A stretch of 6,381 nt of DNA from an uncultured Collinsella sp. (GCA_902465115.1 CABQMC010000090.1:1-6381), one strand, 5' to 3'; shown: positions 1-5,517, numbered from the stretch's first letter. Made by a program: numbers and translations. Notes: a model not told the origin generated them from the letters alone.

Positions 1-30
1 AGCGGTTTCTAGCATGTTGCATGCACTGGG

Positions 31-38
31 GGAGGTGA
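31..38 (+). promoter_or_regulatory. Ribosome binding site of the HTH gene
   Basis: GGAGGTGA lies six bases before the ATG at 45, close to the ideal Shine-Dalgarno sequence, and fixes that start. The 30 bases to its left contain a GCATG-TT-GCATGC repeat but no promoter I can support, so the promoter may lie outside the window. Confidence 0.8.
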
Positions 39-44
39 AGTCGT

Positions 45-467
45 ATGCCCGATAAAAAGCTGACTGACGAGTTACTCAATGAGCTTCTCGACGCGCCAAA
101 CATCGATGGCTATATCAAAGAACACGACTTTGCCACCCCGTCGCTTTCGAACTACCTGAAGCAGCTACTGCAGGAAAAGGGCTTGGAGCGCTCGCGCGTG
201 GTTCGTATGGCCGATCTCAATGAGACCTTTGGCTATCAGATCTTTACCGGCGCGCGTCATCCGAGTCGCAATAAGGTGCTGCAGATTGCCTTTGCGATGG
301 CGCTGACGCTCAAAGAGACCAACCGTGCGCTGACGGCTGCCGGGGTAAGCGTCCTTAACTGCAAGGACCGCCGCGATGCGATTATCATCTTTTGCATCGA
401 TCGCGGGTGCAGCCTCCAAAAGGTCAACGAGGAGCTGTATCGCTTTGGCGAGGAGACGGTGAGTTAG
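45..467 (+). CDS. Helix-turn-helix (Cro/C1-like) protein paired with a Ser/Thr kinase
   Basis: This encodes a small soluble protein of 140 residues, probably cytoplasmic. Residues about 32-100 look like a Cro/C1-type HTH fold: a first helix (SLSNYLKQLLQEKGL), a turn and second helix (RSRVVRMADL), then a putative recognition segment NETFGYQIFTGARHPSRNKVL and a closing helix. The C-terminal part (about 108-134), beginning with DRRDAIIIF, is helical and not a domain I can name. There is no signal peptide or membrane segment. The start is fixed by GGAGGTGA six bases upstream. The kinase gene follows on the same strand after 98 bases, so the two may work together, with the HTH protein as a transcription factor, adaptor or kinase substrate. 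The HTH assignment is from pattern only. The recognition region is rich in aromatic and basic residues, compatible with DNA binding but not proof of it. DNA targets and a precise function are unknown. Confidence 0.8.
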   Translation: MPDKKLTDELLNELLDAPNIDGYIKEHDFATPSLSNYLKQLLQEKGLERSRVVRMADLNETFGYQIFTGARHPSRNKVLQIAFAMALTLKETNRALTAAGVSVLNCKDRRDAIIIFCIDRGCSLQKVNEELYRFGEETVS

Positions 468-485
468 CGGCTGATATCTGAGCCG
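468..485 (+). other. Short hairpin just after the HTH stop codon
   Basis: CGGCT (468-472) and AGCCG (481-485) are perfect inverted arms around an eight-base loop that contains GATATC. The hairpin starts at the base after the TAG stop. There is no T-run after it, so it is at most a weak attenuator or an mRNA 3'-end protector. It could be chance in GC-rich DNA. Confidence 0.3.
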
Positions 486-552
486 GCGGAGCTGCCGAAC
501 AACGATGCAAACGAACGGGGCGCGGATGCCATGAGGTGTCTGCGCCCTGCGC

Positions 553-558
553 TATGAT
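553..558 (+). promoter_or_regulatory. Candidate -10 element for a leaderless kinase transcript
   Basis: TATGAT matches five of six bases of the TATAAT consensus and ends seven bases before the ATG at 566. Transcription would therefore begin at or next to that ATG and give a leaderless mRNA, a common arrangement in actinobacteria. No convincing -35 hexamer is present 16-18 bases upstream. Confidence 0.45.
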
Positions 559-565
559 GGAGCCT

Positions 566-1939
566 ATGGATACTCAGACCCCAACATATTCCGATGACGA
601 GCTGACCGCAGCGCTTGCCGAGCACCTGGCGTCGCTCGATCGCGACGACAGCTATCGCGTGGAGCGAGTACTTAAGCGCTCGTCCGTTGAAACAACCGAG
701 CTCGTGTACTTTGAAGGAACCGGCGGTGGTTCGCTCGGTCCCTTTGTTCGTAAACGCATCGATGCTTCGGCTCAAATCGGCGGGGCATACGAGCGTCTGT
801 TTGCCGCTCAGCGGGCAGGCAGGCGTTTTGAGCACCTGCCCAGAATCGTCGATTGTCGTCGTGTGGGCGACGAGCTCAACGTGGTTATGGAATACATCGA
901 AGGGGAGACGCTCGGGGCGCTGGTGTACCGTCTGGGAGCCACCCCCGATTATGCGCATGAATTGTATCCTGTCCTTTGCGACGCCGTGGGCGAGCTCCAT
1001 GCCGGTTTTGCAATGGCGGGGGAGACGTCGGCGCCGGTGATCCATCGTGACCTCAAGCCGTCGAATATCATCGTGACAGGTGCCAACTATACGCCTGATG
1101 ACGGCCTGACATTTTCATCGCTGGTGATTATCGACCTGGGGATCGCGCGCGTATGGCGCGATGGCGCCGATGCCGACACCGTCAAGTTTGGCACGCGACC
1201 CTATGCGCCGCCCGAGCAGTATGGGTTTGGGCAGACGAGTGTGCGCAGCGACGTCTACGCACTTGGCGCCCTGTTGTTCTTCTGCTTGACGGGAGTCGAC
1301 CCTAAACCAGGGCTCGACATGCGCGAGCAATGCGAGGCGCGCGGCATTCCCACTCCACTTGCCGATGTCATCTGCATGTCGATGGCGCTTGACCCGACCA
1401 AACGTTTTGCGAGCGCGGAAGCGTTGGGACGGGCGACGCGCGCGGCATACGATCTGAGTCGCCCCGTGCGGCCTCCTGCGCCTGTCCGTACTCCGGCCTC
1501 GGAGACGGTGTTGGCGTCCCAAGGGCTCCAGAACCCCGCAAGGCTTTCTAGGCCTGCCGCCTCCGCTGCATGCGGTCTGCTCTCTCGCGTTCCGGAGTCT
1601 CTGGGGCGCATTTGGAATACGCTCGTCTGCTTCTCGCTGCTTGTGTTCTTTGCCGGAAGTCACTTTGCCGTCTTTCACCCCACGGGAGCAAACCAAAGCT
1701 ACCCGACGTGGCTTCTCATAATCGAGTATTTTTTCTTTGTCGATGGCCTTATGGTGCTTATGCATTTTGCGCTGTTCGACAAGCGTCGTCTTCGTCGGCG
1801 ATTCGCGCTGCTCGACAGCTATCGCGGCAAGAAACTCGCGAAACTCTGGTTCAAGGCATTGGGTGTGCTGCTCCTATGTATGATCGTCATAGTCGCGGTT
1901 GCCAATGCGACCGGCGTCGTCGATACCTCCGCTACCTAA
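566..1939 (+). CDS. Membrane-anchored Ser/Thr protein kinase
   Basis: This is a Hanks-type protein kinase of 457 residues that would phosphorylate Ser/Thr in the cytoplasm while held in the membrane by its C-terminus. Visible landmarks are the probable ATP-binding lysine K63 in FVRKRI, the catalytic loop HRDLKPSN (160-167), DLG (190-192) in place of DFG, APPE (214-217), D229 in SDVYALG and R280 in the last lobe. The glycine-rich loop is degenerate. A proline-rich linker (about 300-345) leads to three hydrophobic segments near 349-370, 382-404 and 429-450. There are no PASTA repeats or other recognised extracellular sensor. I chose ATG 566 because a TATGAT box ends seven bases before it. In-frame starts at 536 (GTG), 554 and 557 are possible but lack a well-placed ribosome site. 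The HTH gene lies 98 bases upstream and may be a partner. The kinase call is firm; substrate and signal are unknown. Confidence 0.9.
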   Translation: MDTQTPTYSDDELTAALAEHLASLDRDDSYRVERVLKRSSVETTELVYFEGTGGGSLGPFVRKRIDASAQIGGAYERLFAAQRAGRRFEHLPRIVDCRRVGDELNVVMEYIEGETLGALVYRLGATPDYAHELYPVLCDAVGELHAGFAMAGETSAPVIHRDLKPSNIIVTGANYTPDDGLTFSSLVIIDLGIARVWRDGADADTVKFGTRPYAPPEQYGFGQTSVRSDVYALGALLFFCLTGVDPKPGLDMREQCEARGIPTPLADVICMSMALDPTKRFASAEALGRATRAAYDLSRPVRPPAPVRTPASETVLASQGLQNPARLSRPAASAACGLLSRVPESLGRIWNTLVCFSLLVFFAGSHFAVFHPTGANQSYPTWLLIIEYFFFVDGLMVLMHFALFDKRRLRRRFALLDSYRGKKLAKLWFKALGVLLLCMIVIVAVANATGVVDTSAT

Positions 1940-1944
1940 AAGAA

Positions 1945-1967
1945 AAAGGGCCCCATTGGGGCCCTTT
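1945..1967. terminator. Bidirectional intrinsic terminator
   Basis: A perfect 10-bp stem (AAAGGGCCCC, 1945-1954, with GGGGCCCTTT, 1958-1967) closes on a three-base ATT loop. It sits between the convergent stop codons at 1939 and 1978. Read on the minus strand the stem runs into TTTTTCTTTT, a strong U-tract for the hydrolase gene. Read on the plus strand only three T follow, so termination of the kinase transcript should be weaker. Confidence 0.9.
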
Positions 1968-1977
1968 GCAGTTGCAC

Positions 1978-3111
1978 TTAGATGCGGTTCATCTGAGCGG
2001 CGACTTTGTTGTACCAGTCCTGCCACGTGGGCGGGCAGTACTTTTTGGCTGCTGCCGGGGTAAGGGTGGAGCCGTAGTTGGCGCCCAGATAGGCAACGTG
2101 AGCGGAGATGCCCTCGCTCCAGCTGCCAAAGCTGCGCCAACCGCCGCCACGGGCACTCCAGCCCCAAGCGTTGTAAGAATTGGCGCAATAAGCGCCCTTG
2201 GTGCTCTCGATGCAGGCGATGGCGGGGGACCAACGGGGGTCGACACCGGTATTCCAAGCGGCGACGGCAAAGTTATAGCCCTGGCCTGCCATGGGGGAGC
2301 CGGCGAGATAATTGTCGATGCGGCTCGTCCACTCATTAATGAACGAATCGTAATCGGAGCTACCGGTATTGGTGTTGTTCACCGTGGTGTCGATGGTGGT
2401 GTTGGTGTTGGTGGCCTGGCTGCTGGAATTGCTGCCGCTTACGCCCTCGCCCGAGAGCTTCTCGGCGGCAGCGGCCTTATCGGCCTCAAGCTTGGCAAGC
2501 TCGGCGGCATTTTCCTGCTCGGCTTTTGCCTGTGCCTCGCTGCGGAGCTGCTGGGCCTGCGCCAGCGCATCCTCGGCGTTTTTCTGCTCTGCCTCAAGCT
2601 GTGACTTGGCCTGCTGGAGCTCGGCCTTGTTCTGCTCGAGTTCGGTTTGCATGTTATTGAGCTCTTCGATCTCGTCGACGCTTGAGCTCGTGATCTGGTT
2701 GGTGTATTTGCAGGTCGTGATGAACTCACCCAGGCTCTGCGCGTTGACCAGGAAGCTCACGATGGGATTGGTGCCCTTCTGATACTTGTACAGATCGCGC
2801 ATGGCGGAGCTTGCCTTGGCCTGCTGCTCGGGAAGCTTGGCCTCGATTTCCTCGATGCTTGCCTCATTGGAGTCAATCTGCTTTTGCAGGTCATCGAGTT
2901 TGGTGCGGGCGTCGTTGTAGGCGCTCGTGGCGGCTTCGATCTTCTGCTGGGCTGCGGAAAGCTGGTCCTGCGTTGCCTGCGAGGCGGCATACGCCGCAAC
3001 GGGGGAGAGCATCGGCGTGGCCGTCAGCGCAACGGCAAGCGCGGCGCTCGTGATGATACGAGCCGGCTTCGACGCAATGAGCGCTGCGGTGCGATGATTC
3101 GAATGCTGCAT
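1978..3111 (-). CDS. Secreted coiled-coil cell-wall hydrolase with lysozyme-like C-terminal domain
   Basis: This encodes an exported protein of 377 residues, probably remodelling peptidoglycan outside the membrane. A signal peptide has a basic start (KPAR, 15-18), a hydrophobic core (19-35) and an AYA site, with likely cleavage after residue 42. Residues 44-112 and 146-220 are heptad-like, Gln/Glu/Ala-rich coiled coils. Between them DLYKYQKGTNPIVSFLVNAQ and the following SLGEF resemble the hinge of PcsB/CwlO-type hydrolases, which FtsEX controls in other bacteria. An N/S/T-rich linker (224-252) leads to a C-terminal domain (254-377) with IACIESTKG, where E302 is the likely catalytic acid, then AWGWSA, a Trp/Gly-rich stretch and YCPPTWQDWY. 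This resembles lysozyme or glucosaminidase-like folds rather than the usual NlpC/P60 or CHAP module. I chose ATG 3111 for its AGAGGGA ribosome site; an in-frame TTG at 3126 lies upstream of that site. The exact bond cut is not known. Confidence 0.85.
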   Translation of the reverse strand: MQHSNHRTAALIASKPARIITSAALAVALTATPMLSPVAAYAASQATQDQLSAAQQKIEAATSAYNDARTKLDDLQKQIDSNEASIEEIEAKLPEQQAKASSAMRDLYKYQKGTNPIVSFLVNAQSLGEFITTCKYTNQITSSSVDEIEELNNMQTELEQNKAELQQAKSQLEAEQKNAEDALAQAQQLRSEAQAKAEQENAAELAKLEADKAAAAEKLSGEGVSGSNSSSQATNTNTTIDTTVNNTNTGSSDYDSFINEWTSRIDNYLAGSPMAGQGYNFAVAAWNTGVDPRWSPAIACIESTKGAYCANSYNAWGWSARGGGWRSFGSWSEGISAHVAYLGANYGSTLTPAAAKKYCPPTWQDWYNKVAAQMNRI

Positions 3112-3115
3112 CCAG

Positions 3116-3122
3116 TCCCTCT
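3116..3122 (-). promoter_or_regulatory. Ribosome binding site deciding the hydrolase start
   Basis: On the minus strand AGAGGGA ends four bases before ATG 3111, with the GAGG core six bases away. The alternative in-frame TTG at 3126 lies upstream of this site, so the site cannot serve it. This supports the 377-residue protein. Confidence 0.7.
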
Positions 3123-3153
3123 GCAATCAATCGTAGGTTATGGTTCGAACGGT

Positions 3154-3159
3154 ATTCTA
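3154..3159 (-). promoter_or_regulatory. Candidate -10 element of the hydrolase gene
   Basis: Read on the minus strand this is TAGAAT, five of six matches to TATAAT, 42 bases before the ATG at 3111. The expected start of transcription falls near 3147, inside the palindrome GTTCGAAC (3143-3150). No good -35 is visible at normal spacing; the region upstream is instead filled by AAGTTGA palindromes, which would suit an activator-dependent promoter. Confidence 0.4.
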
Positions 3160-3171
3160 CTACTGCTTTCG

Positions 3172-3282
3172 ACCTCAACTTGAACCTTAAAGGTTCCAAA
3201 GGGTCAAGTTGAACTTGAGGCTTTGGCTTTGACCTGCAGTTATGATGAATTGTTGAGAAACCATAGAGTTCAACTTTAACGT
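3172..3282. repeat. Cluster of related palindromic AAGTTGA/TCAACTT boxes
   Basis: TCAACTTGA (3175-3183) is the exact inverse of TCAAGTTGA (3204-3212). Between them lies the 15-bp palindrome GAACCTT-A-AAGGTTC (3182-3196). The right copy is part of a longer near-palindrome, GGTCAAGTTGAACTTGAGG (3202-3220), and a further related box, GTTCAACTTTAAC, occurs at 3268-3280. This is the main content of the 234-bp spacer between the hydrolase start and the MOSC stop. The cluster is probably an operator array for the hydrolase gene or a structured RNA leader; its sequence shows no reading frame I would defend. Confidence 0.6.
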
Positions 3283-3345
3283 TACAGAGCCCTGTTTGAG
3301 AGGAGTTTTGGGCTGTAAAAGCTATCTCAACGTGGGGTTTTATAA

Positions 3346-3978
3346 CTACAGCGTGCCCTTCTGGCGAGCCTGCTCAATCTCTTCGAGGGCCTCGGCGGGG
3401 GTGAACGAACAGGTGCCGTCGCCGAGTTTGACTACCCGGATATCGTCGCCGGTATGGACCTCTCCGCCCTTTAGTACCACGCCAAAAACGCCCTCGTGGG
3501 GAAAGATACAGTCGCCGGCGAGATAGTAGATGGCACAGCGGGTGTGGCAGACCTTGCCGATCTGACTGATTTCGACCAGGACATCGTTGCCAATCTTGAG
3601 CTGCGTTCCCAGGGGGAGCGAGAGCAGGTTGATGCCCTGGGTTGTGAAGTTCTCGCCAAAGTCGGCCTCGTGCACATCGAGCCCGCGCGCCTGCGCCGTC
3701 TGGATAGACTCTGCAGCTAAAAAGGAAACCTGGCGGTGCCAATGCCCGGCGTGCGCATCGGAGGCGAGGCCAAACTGCTCGATGACGGTGTCGTGCCCGT
3801 CGGCGACGGGTGACTTACGCGTGCCTTTGTGCTCCGACGTGTTGATTGAGACGATACGGGCAGGCCCGTTGTAAGCATCGTTTGCGGTGCGTAGGGGAGC
3901 TGCCGTCTGGGCACGATCTGCAAGTTCGCGCTTGGCGGCGTCAATGATGGGGTTGTTGATCGGATGAGCCTGGGGCAC
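3346..3978 (-). CDS. MOSC-domain protein
   Basis: This encodes a soluble protein of 210 residues with a single MOSC (molybdenum cofactor sulfurase C-terminal) domain from about residue 39 to 187. Family landmarks are RIVSINTSEHKGT, DAHAGHWHRQVSFL (74-87), FGENFTTQGI (107-116), LGTQLKIG (123-130), QIGKVCHTRCAIYYLAGDC (139-157) and the closing GGEVHTGDDI. Cysteines 144, 148 and 157 are retained; MOSC proteins are thought to handle sulfur or bind metal-sulfur or pterin groups, but most stand-alone members have no proven reaction. Residues 1-38 form an N-terminal extension with no recognised fold. The GTG start is supported by AAAGG (3985-3989) six bases upstream, and there is no internal Met to serve as an alternative. 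No molybdenum cofactor gene is visible nearby. It is transcribed away from the ligase gene across a 232-bp spacer, and no clear intrinsic terminator follows it. Confidence 0.88.
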   Translation of the reverse strand: MPQAHPINNPIIDAAKRELADRAQTAAPLRTANDAYNGPARIVSINTSEHKGTRKSPVADGHDTVIEQFGLASDAHAGHWHRQVSFLAAESIQTAQARGLDVHEADFGENFTTQGINLLSLPLGTQLKIGNDVLVEISQIGKVCHTRCAIYYLAGDCIFPHEGVFGVVLKGGEVHTGDDIRVVKLGDGTCSFTPAEALEEIEQARQKGTL

Positions 3979-3984
3979 GGTGCA

Positions 3985-3989
3985 CCTTT
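3985..3989 (-). promoter_or_regulatory. Ribosome binding site supporting a GTG start
   Basis: AAAGG on the minus strand lies six bases before GTG 3978. As the MOSC frame has no other Met or well-placed start, this decides the N-terminus. Confidence 0.6.
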
Positions 3990-4012
3990 CGACGGGGCGG
4001 GCTACATGTTGA

Positions 4013-4018
4013 ATCCTA
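4013..4018 (-). promoter_or_regulatory. Candidate -10 element of the MOSC gene
   Basis: TAGGAT on the minus strand, 34 bases before the GTG start, could serve as a -10. The best -35 candidate, TGGGCA with an 18-base spacer, is weak (four of six matches). The box overlaps a small inverted repeat, CCTAC (4015-4019) and GTAGG (4027-4031). Confidence 0.3.
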
Positions 4019-4020
4019 CA

Positions 4021-4046
4021 ACAATGGTAGGTTCATTGCCCATTGT
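4021..4046. repeat. Inverted repeat in the MOSC-ligase divergent spacer
   Basis: ACAATGG (4021-4027) and CCATTGT (4040-4046) are perfect inverted arms with a 12-base gap, a spacing typical of dimeric regulator sites. The right arm belongs to GCCCATTGT (4038-4046), which recurs at 4175-4183 in the ligase leader. It lies just upstream of the candidate MOSC -10, where an operator would act. Confidence 0.4.
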
Positions 4047-4066
4047 CATACAACGGTGAGCGCCGT

Positions 4067-4090
4067 CTTCGTGCTGGCCTTCGTGCTGGA
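4067..4090. repeat. Twelve-base tandem duplication
   Basis: CTTCGTGCTGG occurs at 4067-4077 and again at 4079-4089, giving two units of period 12 that differ only in their last base. It lies in the non-coding divergent spacer and is probably a local duplication; no function is evident. Confidence 0.6.
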
Positions 4091-4124
4091 CGATTACGTC
4101 GATTGCCATAGATACGGTGGAGCT

Positions 4125-4154
4125 TTGGGCGCCGGCGGCTTGGCACGCTAGAAT
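4125..4154 (+). promoter_or_regulatory. Candidate promoter of the ligase gene
   Basis: TTGGGC (4125-4130) and TAGAAT (4149-4154) are separated by 18 bases and resemble a housekeeping promoter. Transcription would begin near 4161, giving a leader of about 50 bases. The palindrome TTGCGCAA (4162-4169) sits right at the predicted start, and a small GCCCA/TGGGC hairpin (4175-4189) lies in the leader. Confidence 0.5.
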
Positions 4155-4161
4155 AATTCAG

Positions 4162-4169
4162 TTGCGCAA
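4162..4169. promoter_or_regulatory. TTGCGCAA palindrome, candidate operator copy 1
   Basis: This perfect 8-bp palindrome begins seven bases after the candidate -10 of the ligase gene. The same octamer stands at the same place relative to the racemase -10, and I saw no other copy in the window. A repressor bound here would block the start of transcription. Confidence 0.4.
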
Positions 4170-4200
4170 AGACCGCCCATTGTGTGGGCAGTTCATGATA

Positions 4201-4205
4201 GGAAG
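4201..4205 (+). promoter_or_regulatory. Ribosome binding site of the ligase gene
   Basis: GGAAG lies five bases before ATG 4211 and is the only purine-rich site near the start, supporting the MALQF N-terminus. Confidence 0.55.
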
Positions 4206-4210
4206 TTTCC

Positions 4211-5467
4211 ATGGCATTGCAATTTACAGAGCGCGAGTTCATTCCCGTGCTGCTCGGTGGCGACATCAACGCCTATTCGGTGGCGCGTGCCTTCTACGAG
4301 GAGTACCAGGTCAAGAGTCTGGTCTTTGGCAAGTATCAGACGGGTCCCGCGTACCGCAGCCAGATTATCGACTACACGCCCAACGTGGATATCGACACCA
4401 TGCCCGTGATGCTCAAAACCGTCAACGGCATTGCCCAAGCGCATGCCGACAAGACGATTGTCCTTGTGGGCTGTGGCGACAACTATGTCGCTCTCGTGGC
4501 TCAAGCCAAGGATGCTCATGAGCTGGCGGATAACATCGTCGCTCCCTACGCGCCCTACAGCATGCTCGAGCAGTGCCAGAAGAAGGAGATCTTCTACGAG
4601 CTGTGCGAGAAGCATGGCGTGCCCTATCCGCACACGTTTACCTTTACCAAGGCGATGCTCAATGCCCAGGGTGAGGCGCCTGCCGAAGTGCTCGACCAGA
4701 TCGATTTTCCTTACCCGATGATTCTGAAGCCTTCTGACGGCATCATGTGGTGGCAGCACGAGTTCGAGGGCCAGAAGAAGGCCTATGTGATTGCCGACCG
4801 CGCCGAGCTGGAACAGGTCATTCGCGATTCGTATGCCAGCGGCTACACCGACGATCTGATCTTGCAGGATCGCGTGCCCGGCAACGACGAGTACATGCGC
4901 GTACTCACCAGCTATTCCGACCGCAACGGTAAGGTTCGCATGATGTGCCTGGGCCATGTGCTGCTCGAGGAGCATCAGCCCCACGGTGTCGGCAACCATG
5001 CCTGTATCATTACCGAGCCCAACGACGAGCTCATGGGCGGCGTGCGCAAGTTGCTCGAGGACCTTCACTTTGTGGGCTATTCCAACTTTGACGTAAAGTA
5101 CGACGAGCGCGACGGCTCGTTTAAGTTCTTCGATTTCAACACGCGCCAGGGCCGCAGCAACTACTACGTTACCAACAGCGGCTTTAACGTTGCCAAGTAT
5201 GTGGTGGACGAGTATGTGTTCAACCGTCCGTTTGAGCCGGAGTTTGTGACGGCTCAGGACGAGGCCCTGTGGATGGTCGTCCCCATGGGCGTCGTCGACA
5301 AGTACGTCAAGGATCCCGAGCTGCGCGCTAAGGTGCATCGCCTGGACAAGGAAGGCAAGGGCGCCGACCCTTCGTTTATGAAGGGCGACTTTGTCTTTAA
5401 CCGCTGGCTGCGCATGTGGCACACCAAGCTGCGCCACTTTAAGCTGTTCAAGACGTATTACAAGTAG
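4211..5467 (+). CDS. ATP-grasp D-aspartate ligase (peptidoglycan cross-bridge), Aslfm-like
   Basis: This 418-residue cytoplasmic enzyme probably activates the beta-carboxyl of D-Asp with ATP and attaches it to the side-chain amine of the diamino acid in the peptidoglycan precursor. It matches my memory of Enterococcus faecium Aslfm along its whole length: FIPVLLGGDINAYSVARAF (10-28), VGCGDNY (86-92), FYELCEKHGVPYP (128-140), ILKPSD (171-176), FEGQKKAYVI (185-194), LQDRVPGNDEYMRVL (218-232), RMMCLGHVLLEE (243-254), GYSNFDVKYD (289-298) and FDFNTRQGRS (307-316). The last two carry the ATP-grasp metal site, with D308 where Glu is usual. Length fits the family. The racemase 84 bases downstream would supply D-Asp, a pairing also known in E. 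faecium. The acceptor, Lys or Orn, cannot be read from sequence. A more cautious name is carboxylate-amine ligase. Confidence 0.88.
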   Translation: MALQFTEREFIPVLLGGDINAYSVARAFYEEYQVKSLVFGKYQTGPAYRSQIIDYTPNVDIDTMPVMLKTVNGIAQAHADKTIVLVGCGDNYVALVAQAKDAHELADNIVAPYAPYSMLEQCQKKEIFYELCEKHGVPYPHTFTFTKAMLNAQGEAPAEVLDQIDFPYPMILKPSDGIMWWQHEFEGQKKAYVIADRAELEQVIRDSYASGYTDDLILQDRVPGNDEYMRVLTSYSDRNGKVRMMCLGHVLLEEHQPHGVGNHACIITEPNDELMGGVRKLLEDLHFVGYSNFDVKYDERDGSFKFFDFNTRQGRSNYYVTNSGFNVAKYVVDEYVFNRPFEPEFVTAQDEALWMVVPMGVVDKYVKDPELRAKVHRLDKEGKGADPSFMKGDFVFNRWLRMWHTKLRHFKLFKTYYK

Positions 5468-5476
5468 ATGAGCGCG

Positions 5477-5506
5477 GCGCCCGTCCGGTTTGCATCGGGC
5501 GGGCGC
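5477..5506 (+). other. Very stable GC hairpin between ligase and racemase
   Basis: GCGCCCGTCCGG (5477-5488) pairs with TCGGGCGGGCGC (5495-5506) along all 12 positions, two of them G-U, around the loop TTTGCA. It begins nine bases after the ligase stop. No T-run follows; the next bases are GGG and then the TATGAT box of the racemase promoter. It may be a Rho-independent terminator without a U-tract, a 3'-end stabiliser of the ligase mRNA, or a processing site that sets the ligase-to-racemase ratio. Confidence 0.65.
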
Positions 5507-5509
5507 GGG

Positions 5510-5515
5510 TATGAT
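5510..5515 (+). promoter_or_regulatory. Candidate -10 element of the racemase gene
   Basis: TATGAT (five of six matches to consensus) lies 36 bases before the ATG. The nearest -35-like sequence, TTGCAT at 5490-5495, is only 14 bases away and lies in the hairpin, so the -35 is doubtful. It is the same hexamer as the one before the kinase gene. Confidence 0.4.
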
Positions 5516-5517
5516 AC

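Noticed and set aside
536..565. GTG 536 or ATG 554/557 as the kinase start
   Set aside because: No purine-rich site at proper spacing; GAGGTG at 533-538 is 15 bases from 554, and the TATGAT box would overlap the coding start. Not excluded fully.
1570..2604. Open frame of 344 codons on the plus strand
   Set aside because: It crosses the kinase end, the terminator and the hydrolase gene in the wrong frame, and its Ala/Gly/Leu-rich translation has no family features.
2369..2782. Ser/Ala/Cys-rich plus-strand frame resembling a hydrophobic protein
   Set aside because: It is the antisense of the Gln/Glu/Ala coiled coil of the hydrolase; the composition is a mirror artefact.
3112..3126. TTG at 3126 as the hydrolase start
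   Set aside because: The AGAGGGA ribosome site lies downstream of it and fits ATG 3111; the added residues do not extend the signal peptide in a useful way.
3241..3246. TATGAT on the plus strand as a promoter for an RNA antisense to the MOSC 3' end
   Set aside because: No -35 at 16-18 bases (TTGAGG is 20 away) and no product or terminator downstream.
3283..3345. Intrinsic terminator for the MOSC gene (AGCCC...GGGCT on the minus strand)
   Set aside because: Only five paired bases, a long loop and no U-tract.
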